Of a stretch of DNA of 63,158 nucleotides, positions 57,060 through 63,158 are shown piece after piece. This DNA is from Methylobacterium variabile (lineage in GTDB: Bacteria > Pseudomonadota > Alphaproteobacteria > Rhizobiales > Beijerinckiaceae). The position numbers were made by a program, and so were the translations under genes. The stretch is from the NCBI RefSeq assembly GCF_001043975.1, contig NZ_LABY01000084.1, positions 1 through 63,158 on the forward strand, written 5' to 3'. The notes beneath the pieces were generated by a model. That model was not told the origin of the DNA. It saw only the letters and a list, made by a program, of their open reading frames with translations, and ran no database searches. The stretch's first letter is position 1, and each line of letters opens with the position of its first letter.

Positions 57060-57479
57060 TCAGCGGGCCAGCAGGGCGACGAACCAGATCAGCACCGTCA
57101 GCGCGACCGAGCCCACGAGGGTGTAGCGGGCCATCGCGATGCGGGTGCCGGGCTCCATGCCGTGGCCGAAATCCCAGACCAGGTGGCGGATGCCGCCGAG
57201 CATGTGGTGCAGCAGGATCCAGGTGTAGACGAACAGGATCAGCCGCCCGAGGATCGAGCCGAAGAACCACGCGACCGGGCCGTAGACGCCGGGGCCGGCG
57301 GCGAGCGCGACGAGCCAGAGCGCGAGCAGGGCCGTGCCGCCGTAGAGCGCGACGCCGGTGATGCGGTGCGCCACCGACATCGCCATGGTCCAGGTCCAGC
57401 GGTAGATCTGGAGGTGGGGCGAGAGCGGTCGGACGACCGGTCTGCCGGCGGGGTTCTGGGGCCTTGCGGTGTCCGCCAT
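57060..57479 (-). CDS. sdhC: Succinate dehydrogenase cytochrome b556 subunit
   Basis: 139 residues, three membrane helices. Signature RPLSPHLQIYRWTWTMAMSVAHRITG and the haem-ligand His in LLHHMLGGIRHLVWDFGHG. First gene of the minus-strand sdh operon; the promoter should lie between 57480 and the divergent LysR gene at 57764. Confidence 0.95.
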   Translation of the reverse strand: MADTARPQNPAGRPVVRPLSPHLQIYRWTWTMAMSVAHRITGVALYGGTALLALWLVALAAGPGVYGPVAWFFGSILGRLILFVYTWILLHHMLGGIRHLVWDFGHGMEPGTRIAMARYTLVGSVALTVLIWFVALLAR

Positions 57480-57763
57480 CGTGATCCTCGGGTATCCCTG
57501 GTCTGTACCGGCTCTAAACTGGGTCACCTACCGGCTCCGCCGCGCGAGCGCAACGGGACCGCCAGTCCGCGCCGAGTGACACAGACACGTTCCTGTTTCC
57601 TTGGAACGCGTCCAATTCGCAATGCGGTTCTCATTGACCCAGGCTTCGCTATCCGCGAAGGCTCTTTCCGCCTCTAGCCATCATGGGCCGGCGGGATCTA
57701 CCTTCGCGGCCGGCGAAACGATCGGCCGGCAGCACGCCTCGGCCCGCCCCGGGAGGCGCCGCC
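57480..57763. promoter_or_regulatory. Divergent region between sdhC and the LysR gene
   Basis: 284 bases, less GC-rich near 57590-57660 (ACACGTTCC, TTGGAACGCG, GCAATGCGG). Both promoters should be here. LysR proteins often bind next to their own promoter, so sdh control is possible but unproven. Confidence 0.4.
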
Positions 57764-58654
57764 ATGCACTTCGACCTCGTCGACCTCAGCCTGTTCCGCC
57801 ACGTGGTCGAGGCGGGCTCGATCACCCACGGGGCGAACCGGGCGAACCTGGCGCTCGCCGCGGCGAGCCACCGCATCCGCAGCATGGAGGCCTCCCTCGG
57901 CGCCGCCCTCCTCACCCGGGCGCGCCTCGGCGTCACGCCGACGCCGGCCGGGCGCACCCTGCTCGCCCATGCCCGCCAGATCCTCTCGGGCGTCGAGCGC
58001 CTGCAGGGGGACCTGGCCGCCTTCGCGGGCGGCGCGGCGGGGCAGATCCGCGTCCTGTCGAACACCAACGCGCTGACCGAGTTCCTGCCCGAGGTGCTCT
58101 CGGCCTACCTCGCCCTGCACCCGGGGGTGAGCGTCGACATCGAGGAGCGGCTCTCGGACGAGATCGTCGGCCTCGTGGCCGAGGGCGCGGCGGATCTCGG
58201 CCTCGTCGCCGGCACCGTCGAGACCGGCAGCCTGCAGACCTACCCGTTCCGCCGCGACCGCTTCGTCCTGGTGGTGGCGACGGGCCATCCCCTCGCCGCG
58301 CGGGCGTCGGTGCCGTTCGTCGAGGTGCTCGGCCACGACCTCGTCGGGCTCGACCGGGCGAGCGCGCTCACCCGCTTCCTCGCCGGCAAGGCCGGCCGCA
58401 GCGGCCAGCCCCTGCGCCTGCGGGTGCAGCTGCGCGGCTTCGACGCGGTGTGCCGCCTGGTCGAGTGCCGGGTCGGCCTCGGCATCGTGCCCGAGACCAC
58501 CGCCCGCCGGGCCGCCCGCACCATGGCGATCGCCATCGTGGCCCTCGAGGATTCCTGGGCGGTGCGCGACCTGACGATCTGCCTGCGCGACCTCGCCGCC
58601 CTGCCTCCCTTCGCCCAGGACTTCGTCGCCCACCTGCGGGCGCCGGGCGAGTGA
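57764..58654 (+). CDS. LysR-family transcriptional regulator
   Basis: 296 residues. HTH at about 5-60 (LVDLSLFRHVVEAGSITHGA, ASHRIRSMEASLGAALLTRA) and a substrate-binding domain from about 90 (GQIRVLSNTNALTEFLPEVL, DLGLVAGTVETG). It lies divergent from sdhC. The effector is unknown. Confidence 0.9.
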   Translation: MHFDLVDLSLFRHVVEAGSITHGANRANLALAAASHRIRSMEASLGAALLTRARLGVTPTPAGRTLLAHARQILSGVERLQGDLAAFAGGAAGQIRVLSNTNALTEFLPEVLSAYLALHPGVSVDIEERLSDEIVGLVAEGAADLGLVAGTVETGSLQTYPFRRDRFVLVVATGHPLAARASVPFVEVLGHDLVGLDRASALTRFLAGKAGRSGQPLRLRVQLRGFDAVCRLVECRVGLGIVPETTARRAARTMAIAIVALEDSWAVRDLTICLRDLAALPPFAQDFVAHLRAPGE

Positions 58655-58803
58655 CGCGGGCGCCCCGCGGGGCGGGTTCGCCTTGCTCCAGGCCACCCCG
58701 GACGGGGCATTGCCCTGAGGACCGCCGTCCCGGGCGCCGGCCGCGATGGAATGCGGGAGCATGATCGTGCTCCCGTTGGGGAACGGCGGCCGTGCGGGCG
58801 CGG

Positions 58804-59988
58804 TCAGGCGGGGACGGCCCGGGGGCGGCGGTGCAGCCCGAGGAGAAGTGCGGCGGACAGCACCGCTCCCGCCGCGATCGCGGCGGCGACGAGCGGCCGG
58901 TGGGCGATCCAGGCGGCACCGATCACCGCCGGGCCGACCAGCGCCGTCGCGGCGAGGGCCACCACGGCGGTCACCCCGGAGAGGAGCGGGCCGAGGAGCG
59001 GGACGAGGCGCGCCAGCACGTTGACCGGCGCGAACAGCCCGGAGAAGCCGAGGAACAGGAACAGCAGGCCGAGACCGCGCAGGAGCCAGGTCCGGAGCCG
59101 GTTGTCCGCTTGGCCGCGGGCGACCAGGGCCTCGGCCGGGTGCGTGCCGAGGGCGGCCAGCAGCACCTCCGCACCGCCCGCGGCCCGGTACGGCGCGAGG
59201 CCGCCGGCCTCCTGGCGGCCCAGGAACGAGGCCGGCCCCTCCGGCGCCTGCGTGTAGGTGACGCGCAGGTCGCCGACCCGCGGCGCCTCGGGGCCGGCGC
59301 CGACGTGGTAGGCGCCCGCGCTCAGCCGCACCGGGCGGCCCAGGGCCTGCCGCAGGGCGCCAGCGCCGGCCTCGTCCGGCGGCAGGACGGCCTGCGCCGG
59401 CAGGCGCTCCGTCGCGGCGGCTCCCACCGGCACGGCGTCGACGCGGGCATCGGCCGCCCCGAAGCTGCGGGATCGAAGCAGGAAGGGCGGGTTGTCGTGG
59501 CCTGCGACGCGGAAGCGAGCGGACTCGATCGGCTGCTCGGACCATTCGCGCCGGTAGACGAACCGGCGCTCCGACCCGGAGCCCTGCTCGCTCTCGCGCC
59601 ACTGGTACATCTCGACCTTCCGGGCGAGGGCGAGCCCGCGGGAGCGCAAGCCGACCTCGGTGTCGGCGGCCCCGGTCGCGCTCGTGGCCGGGCCGGTGAG
59701 ATGAACCGGCATCCCGTCGAGGGCGGGGTCGCGGCGGTCGGTCGGCACGGTGCGCACCAGGGCTCCGGCCTCCGCCAGTGAGCGGGCGACGCGCACGGCG
59801 TGGCCCTCGTTCCACATGAGGCCGAGACAGGCGAGCGGCACCAGGAGAAGACCGGCCACCAGCGACCCGATGCTGCCGGACAGCCGCTCCGCCAGACCCT
59901 GGGGCGCGGCGACCGCATGGTCGGCCTCGTCGGGTTCCGGTGCCGGCAGGGGTATTGCGCCGTCGTTGCGGCCGGGCCCTTGATCCAT
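58804..59988 (-). CDS. TMEM43-family membrane protein
   Basis: 394 residues. One N-terminal membrane helix (SLVAGLLLVPLACLGLMW), a large periplasmic domain (about 60-285: MYQWRESEQG, RFRVAGHDNPPFLLRSRSF, AGAYHVGAG) and three or four C-terminal helices (LLRGLGLLFLFLGFSGLF, GVTAVVALAATALVGPAVIG). This is the TMEM43/LUMA layout of bacteria. Function unknown. Confidence 0.82.
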   Translation of the reverse strand: MDQGPGRNDGAIPLPAPEPDEADHAVAAPQGLAERLSGSIGSLVAGLLLVPLACLGLMWNEGHAVRVARSLAEAGALVRTVPTDRRDPALDGMPVHLTGPATSATGAADTEVGLRSRGLALARKVEMYQWRESEQGSGSERRFVYRREWSEQPIESARFRVAGHDNPPFLLRSRSFGAADARVDAVPVGAAATERLPAQAVLPPDEAGAGALRQALGRPVRLSAGAYHVGAGPEAPRVGDLRVTYTQAPEGPASFLGRQEAGGLAPYRAAGGAEVLLAALGTHPAEALVARGQADNRLRTWLLRGLGLLFLFLGFSGLFAPVNVLARLVPLLGPLLSGVTAVVALAATALVGPAVIGAAWIAHRPLVAAAIAAGAVLSAALLLGLHRRPRAVPA

Positions 59989-60348
59989 CGCTTCCTCCAG
60001 CGCGGGAAGTCTCGACAGGCTGAGAGGATCCCGGCCTGCGCGCATGAGGTCGCCAGGGGCTCGTCTCGACGAAGTCGAGATCAAATCCATCGCAGGGCAT
60101 GTGAAAAAAATCAAGCGCCTTGAGCATCGCTCGATTGTGGACCGATCGCGCGACGCTCCGGCCTCGACTTGCCCTGGCATGCCCGGCCTTCGTCTCTCCT
60201 TGCGGGTGGGTCGAAAGCGAGGTGCCGGCATTCCCGCCGGGCCCCGGGGGGGTCCAGGGGCCACCCTCTGCACACCCGGCCCGTCCTCGGGTAAGAGGTC
60301 GGATCCGATGGCGGCCCACACCTTCCCGAGGCGGCAGAAGCGAACTCC
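59989..60348. other. Intergenic region between the TMEM43 gene and mntR
   Basis: 360 bases holding both divergent promoters. A perfect inverted repeat lies at 60064-60080 and an A-run at 60103-60109. A minus-strand frame (from about 60120) continues into the TMEM43 frame but has no domain. Confidence 0.4.
60064..60080. promoter_or_regulatory. Inverted repeat, possible operator
   Basis: TCTCGAC-GAA-GTCGAGA, a perfect 7-bp dyad with a 3-base spacer between divergent genes. It could be an operator; no binding protein is known. Confidence 0.3.
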
Positions 60349-60804
60349 ATGCAGGACCACGACCTCCCGCCCGAGCCCGTTCTCGTCGACGCCGAGGCCC
60401 ATTCCGCGGGCTTCCGGCAGGTCCGTGAGGCGCGCCGGCTCGAGCTGGTCGAGGATTACGTCGAGCTGATCGCCGACCTGATCGGCGACGGCGGCGAGGC
60501 GCGGCAGGTCGACATCGCAGCCCGCCTCGGCGTCGCCCAGCCGACGGTGGCCAAGATGCTCAAGCGCCTGGCCGAGGACGGGCTGGTGCAGCAGCGGCCC
60601 TACCGGGGCGTCTTCCTCACCGAGGCCGGCCGGGCGCTCGCCGCGGAGGCGCGGGAGCGCCACCGCATCGTCGAGTCGTTCCTGCTCGCCCTCGGCGTCA
60701 GCCCGGACGTGGCGCGCTGCGATGCGGAGGGCATCGAGCACCACGTCAGCCGCGAGACCCTGGACGCCTTCCGCCGCTTCACCGCCGGGCGGACCGGCAC
60801 CTGA
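60349..60804 (+). CDS. mntR: Manganese-responsive regulator MntR
   Basis: 151 residues of the DtxR/MntR family. The winged HTH covers about 25-90 ([54 protein letters not shown]); the dimer/metal part follows with [14 protein letters not shown] and [11 protein letters not shown], which carry the Glu/His/Cys metal ligands of MntR. It normally represses mntH-type Mn uptake; no transporter gene is adjacent here. Confidence 0.93.
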   Translation: MQDHDLPPEPVLVDAEAHSAGFRQVREARRLELVEDYVELIADLIGDGGEARQVDIAARLGVAQPTVAKMLKRLAEDGLVQQRPYRGVFLTEAGRALAAEARERHRIVESFLLALGVSPDVARCDAEGIEHHVSRETLDAFRRFTAGRTGT

Positions 60805-60879
60805 CGGCCCGCGCGCTCCCCGAGGCCGCCCCGCGGTCCTGAGGGTTTCGCGCCGTCTTGTCCGAGGGCGGGCCCGGGT

Positions 60880-62718
60880 TCAGGCGGTGACCCAGTCGAA
60901 GGTCTCCGCCTCCGTCCAGGCGCAGGCCTCGGCGAGGTCGGCGGCGAACACCGCGTCCAGGCGCCGCCGCTCGGCCTCGACCACCGGCCCCTCCACCGCC
61001 ACCGGCCGGCAGCGGCCCGGCGCCTGCGCCGGCACGAATTCGGGGTCGTGCAGCCGCGCGTCCGAGCCGGCGAACCACGGCCGCGAGCCGAGGTCGAGGT
61101 AGCTCTCGGCCGGCAGGCCCTCGGCGAGCAGGATGTCGTAAGCGTCGAGCTCGACGTGCCAGTAGGTGACCGCGGTGGCCGGCTCGCGGGCGATGGTGGT
61201 GCCGTTGATCAGGCACATCGCCGGCACCAGCACGCCGCCAGCGCCGTCCGCCCCGGCGCCGACGAGCACCGGGTGGCCCGGCGAGAGACGCAGGTCGCGG
61301 GCGGGCAGGCCTTGCCCGAAGGCGCCGGCGCGGATGCGGACCGGGCCCTGGTTGAAGGGCAGCGCGCGGCCGGTGCCGTCGAGGGTACGCGAGCCGATCC
61401 AGCGGATCGGGCGGGAGCCGCCGCCCACCGTCACGGCGAGGTCGCCGACGCGGAGATCCTCGACCACGACGTCGCCGCGGGCGGTGCGGATGCGGGTGCC
61501 GGTGGCGAAGCAGATCACGTCGGCGACGAAGATGTCGCCGACGTTGTTGGTGTCGCCGGGCACGAGGTTGGTGGCGCCGCTCGAGAAGGCGACGCGGCTG
61601 CCGTCGGACGACAAGGTGGGTTGGCTGCTGGCGGCGTTGCCCTGGGTGCCGGCGGCAGCGGTGGAGACGCGGGTGAGGGTGCCGGTGGTCAGGTCCTTCA
61701 CGAACACGTCGGAGACGATGTTGGTGTCGCCGGGCACGAGGTTGCCGGCGCGGCTGGTGAAGGTGACCTTGGTCCCGTCGGCCGAGATCCGGGCGCTTCC
61801 GGACTCGGCGTTGCCCTGGGTGCCGTCGGTGCCGGTGGAGACGCGGGTGATGGCGCCGGTGGTCAGGTTCTTGACGAAGACGTCGGCCCGGCCGTTGGTG
61901 TCGCCGGCGACGAGGTTGCTGGCGCTGCTGGTGAACGCCACGAGATTGCCGTCGCGCGAGAGCGAGGCGCTGGTGCTGGCGCCGTTGCCCTGGGTGCCGT
62001 CGGCGGCGGTGGAGGCGTTGACGATCGCGCCGGTGGTCAGGTTCCTGACGAAGATGTCGGAGGTGCCGTTGGCGTCGCCGGCCACGAGGTTGCTGGCGTC
62101 GCTCTGGAAGGCGACGCGGCTGCCGTCGCCGGCCATCGACGCGACGTTGCTGTCGCCGTTGCCTTGGGTGCCGTCGGCGGCGGTCGAGGCGCGAACGATC
62201 GCGCCGGTCGCGACGTTCTTGACGAAGATGTCGAGGGCCGCGTTCGTGTCGTTCGCGACGAGGTTCGTGGCCTGGCTCGTGAACGCGACCAGACCCCCGT
62301 CGCCCGAGATCGACGGAGTGGCACCGCTGCTGGCATTGCCCTGGGTGCCGTCCGCGGCGGCCGAGACGATGGAGATGTCTCCGTTCGTCAGGCTCTTGAC
62401 CGCGATCTGCGTGGTGGTCGTGTCGTCGACGAGCTCGCCTCCGTTGGTCGCGAAGGCCACGGCGCTGCCGTCCGCCGCTAGCGACGCGGCCAAGGCGAAG
62501 CCGGTCAGGGGCTGGCCGCCGGTGGTGCTCGAAGCCCGGACGATCTCGCCGGTGGTCACGTTCTTGACGTAGACGCCGGAGGCTCCGGTGGGGACCGCGA
62601 GATTGGTCGCGCTGCTGCTGAACGCAACGAAGGTGCCGTCGCCCGAGAGGGAGGCGCCGCCGCTCCCGCCGTTGCCCTCGACCCCGTTCGCATCCGTCGA
62701 AGCGCGCGTGATAGCCAT
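60880..62718 (-). CDS. Seven-blade beta-propeller fused to a Hint domain
   Basis: 612 residues. Residues 1-about 400 are seven repeats of about 58 residues, each with the pattern SxDGxxVAFxSxAxNLV, then GDTN, then DIFVKNLTTG (a TolB/PD40-like blade; the D-T-N loop may bind Ca2+). From Cys403 (CFATGTRIRTARGDVVVEDL, RVGDLAVTVGGGSRPI) a Hint_2 domain covers about 400-540, with SPGHPVLV inside, followed by an acidic tail. There is no classical signal peptide; similar Hint proteins are exported by type I secretion. Self-cleavage is possible but not shown. Confidence 0.83.
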   Translation of the reverse strand: MAITRASTDANGVEGNGGSGGASLSGDGTFVAFSSSATNLAVPTGASGVYVKNVTTGEIVRASSTTGGQPLTGFALAASLAADGSAVAFATNGGELVDDTTTTQIAVKSLTNGDISIVSAAADGTQGNASSGATPSISGDGGLVAFTSQATNLVANDTNAALDIFVKNVATGAIVRASTAADGTQGNGDSNVASMAGDGSRVAFQSDASNLVAGDANGTSDIFVRNLTTGAIVNASTAADGTQGNGASTSASLSRDGNLVAFTSSASNLVAGDTNGRADVFVKNLTTGAITRVSTGTDGTQGNAESGSARISADGTKVTFTSRAGNLVPGDTNIVSDVFVKDLTTGTLTRVSTAAAGTQGNAASSQPTLSSDGSRVAFSSGATNLVPGDTNNVGDIFVADVICFATGTRIRTARGDVVVEDLRVGDLAVTVGGGSRPIRWIGSRTLDGTGRALPFNQGPVRIRAGAFGQGLPARDLRLSPGHPVLVGAGADGAGGVLVPAMCLINGTTIAREPATAVTYWHVELDAYDILLAEGLPAESYLDLGSRPWFAGSDARLHDPEFVPAQAPGRCRPVAVEGPVVEAERRRLDAVFAADLAEACAWTEAETFDWVTA

Positions 62719-62876
62719 CGGATGTACCTCTTCAGCGAGACGCGACTGTCGCCGGTCCGGACATGACGGTTGATCGGGCCTGGATCCTCGGAGCGGCGGT
62801 CGGATGATCGCCGGCGATCCTGATTGTCGTCTGAGATGTCTCAGAGCCTGTTCGGCGTGAACGGCGGACGCTGGGA
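62719..62876. other. Upstream region of the Hint gene
   Basis: About 160 bases of moderate GC; probable promoter of the minus-strand Hint gene. No gene recognised. Confidence 0.4.
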
Positions 62877-62938
62877 CCCTCCATCGTCAGTTCGGGGCCG
62901 CGAGAACGCAGCCCGAAATGACGCGGAGGGTGTCATAC
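62877..62938. repeat. Partial copy of the 26789-type repeat
   Basis: Shares CCTCCATCGTCAG..CGGGGCCGCG with the start of the element at 26789, then diverges and ends in a short GGGTGTCATACCC palindrome. Confidence 0.55.
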
Positions 62939-63157
62939 CCTCGCGCCTTCGCATCGACACGTCGATGCGAAGGCGTCCGGCGCATCAGCGCCGGCACCCG
63001 TTCGGGCTTGCCTTGCGCCTCCGAACGGGTCCGTTCGAAGGCGCGGCGGTATCAAGGCTGTCCCGAGTCCCCCCAGCAGCTCCCGCAGCACCGCCGGCAT
63101 CAGCTCCGGCAGGTCCTCCGAGATCAGGCCCGGCCCGTGCCGGCGAGCCGCGGGGGA
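62933..63157 (-). CDS. Possible 3' end of a gene running in from the right edge
   Basis: A minus-strand frame is open from the window edge to a TGA at 62933-62935. Its first 33 residues (GPGLISEDLPELMPAVLREL) have a coding-like composition, but the rest is encoded by the dispersed repeat. Either a true C-terminus extended by the repeat or a chance frame; no family name. Confidence 0.25.
   Translation of the reverse strand, partial: SPAARRHGPGLISEDLPELMPAVLRELLGGLGTALIPPRLRTDPFGGARQARTGAGADAPDAFASTCRCEGARV
62940..63056. repeat. Dispersed repeat copy with a perfect hairpin
   Basis: Begins with a 14-bp perfect stem (62945-62958 with 62963-62976), then the CGTCCGGCGCA segment, a second dyad around CGAACGGGT, and GGCGCGGCGGTAT. 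It shares its order of motifs with 50700-50807. Confidence 0.65.
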
Positions 63158-63158
63158 G

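Noticed and set aside
60000..60130. N-terminal extension of the TMEM43 protein from about 60120
   Set aside because: The extra residues lack a domain or ribosome site; ATG 59988 gives the normal layout.
61100..61512. Hint domain as an intein
   Set aside because: There is no downstream extein or homing domain and no clear C-terminal splice junction; it is a terminal Hint_2 domain.
61510..62718. The periodic DNA repeats as a CRISPR or satellite array
   Set aside because: The period of about 174 bases is in frame and codes for diverged propeller blades.

Overview
The window is very GC-rich, densely coding alphaproteobacterial DNA. The best fit is a methylotroph of the Methylobacterium type. 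The reasons are a full set of archaeal-like tetrahydromethanopterin (H4MPT)/methylofuran C1 genes (fae, mch, mtdB, mptG and the formyltransferase/hydrolase genes fhcBADC), an ABC system of the kind linked to PQQ-dependent alcohol oxidation, and alphaproteobacterial housekeeping genes. Genus is inferred from gene content; no species is claimed. No rRNA, tRNA, CRISPR array, intact insertion sequence or prophage was seen.

Layout. 1-12.9 kb holds housekeeping and stress genes: the ftsK 3' end, lolA, an exonuclease III gene, a DUF892 ferritin-like gene, rpsO-pnp, a glutathione transferase, small membrane proteins, ridA, a polyamine-type binding protein, a Rieske oxygenase and a BLUF photosensor. 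13.0-26.7 kb is the C1 core. An MfnF-like gene and a HisA-like gene diverge. They are followed by a minus-strand run transcribed mptG, mtdB, ATP-grasp gene, mch, RimK-like gene, CitG-like gene, fae. fhcBADC is divergent from mptG. Formaldehyde is condensed with H4MPT (Fae), oxidised (MtdB), hydrolysed (Mch), and the formyl group is moved to methylofuran and released as formate (Fhc).

27.0-32.4 kb is a seven-gene minus-strand operon for the PQQ-associated ABC system (binding protein, beta-propeller, cupredoxin-like protein, small protein, ATPase, permease, exported protein). 32.6-37.9 kb runs in the plus direction: a DUF2380 gene, then a probable methylofuran-cofactor block (MfnB, MfnE-like kinase, dihydropteroate-synthase-like protein, DUF447), then an exported SRPBCC protein coupled to a second beta-propeller. 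Cofactor synthesis and cofactor use therefore lie side by side.

38-63 kb is mixed: an orphan BrnA-like antitoxin with a coupled secreted peptide, a low-GC patch, panE-like, clcA, a Wzz/Wzc-like exopolysaccharide protein with a degenerate P-loop, a hexapeptide acyltransferase, aqpZ, mutL, an acetyltransferase, an outer-membrane barrel, a TAXI-type binding protein, a protease-inhibitor lipoprotein, sdhCDAB interrupted by a lower-GC methyltransferase, a LysR regulator, a TMEM43 protein, mntR and a seven-blade beta-propeller fused to a Hint domain. Two families of dispersed palindromic repeats occur between genes.

The most unusual observations are: an in-frame, coding-looking extension (ten prolines plus an amphipathic helix) directly behind the TAG stop of fae; the methyltransferase inside the sdh operon; and the set of uncharacterised archaeal-like enzymes that probably build methylofuran.
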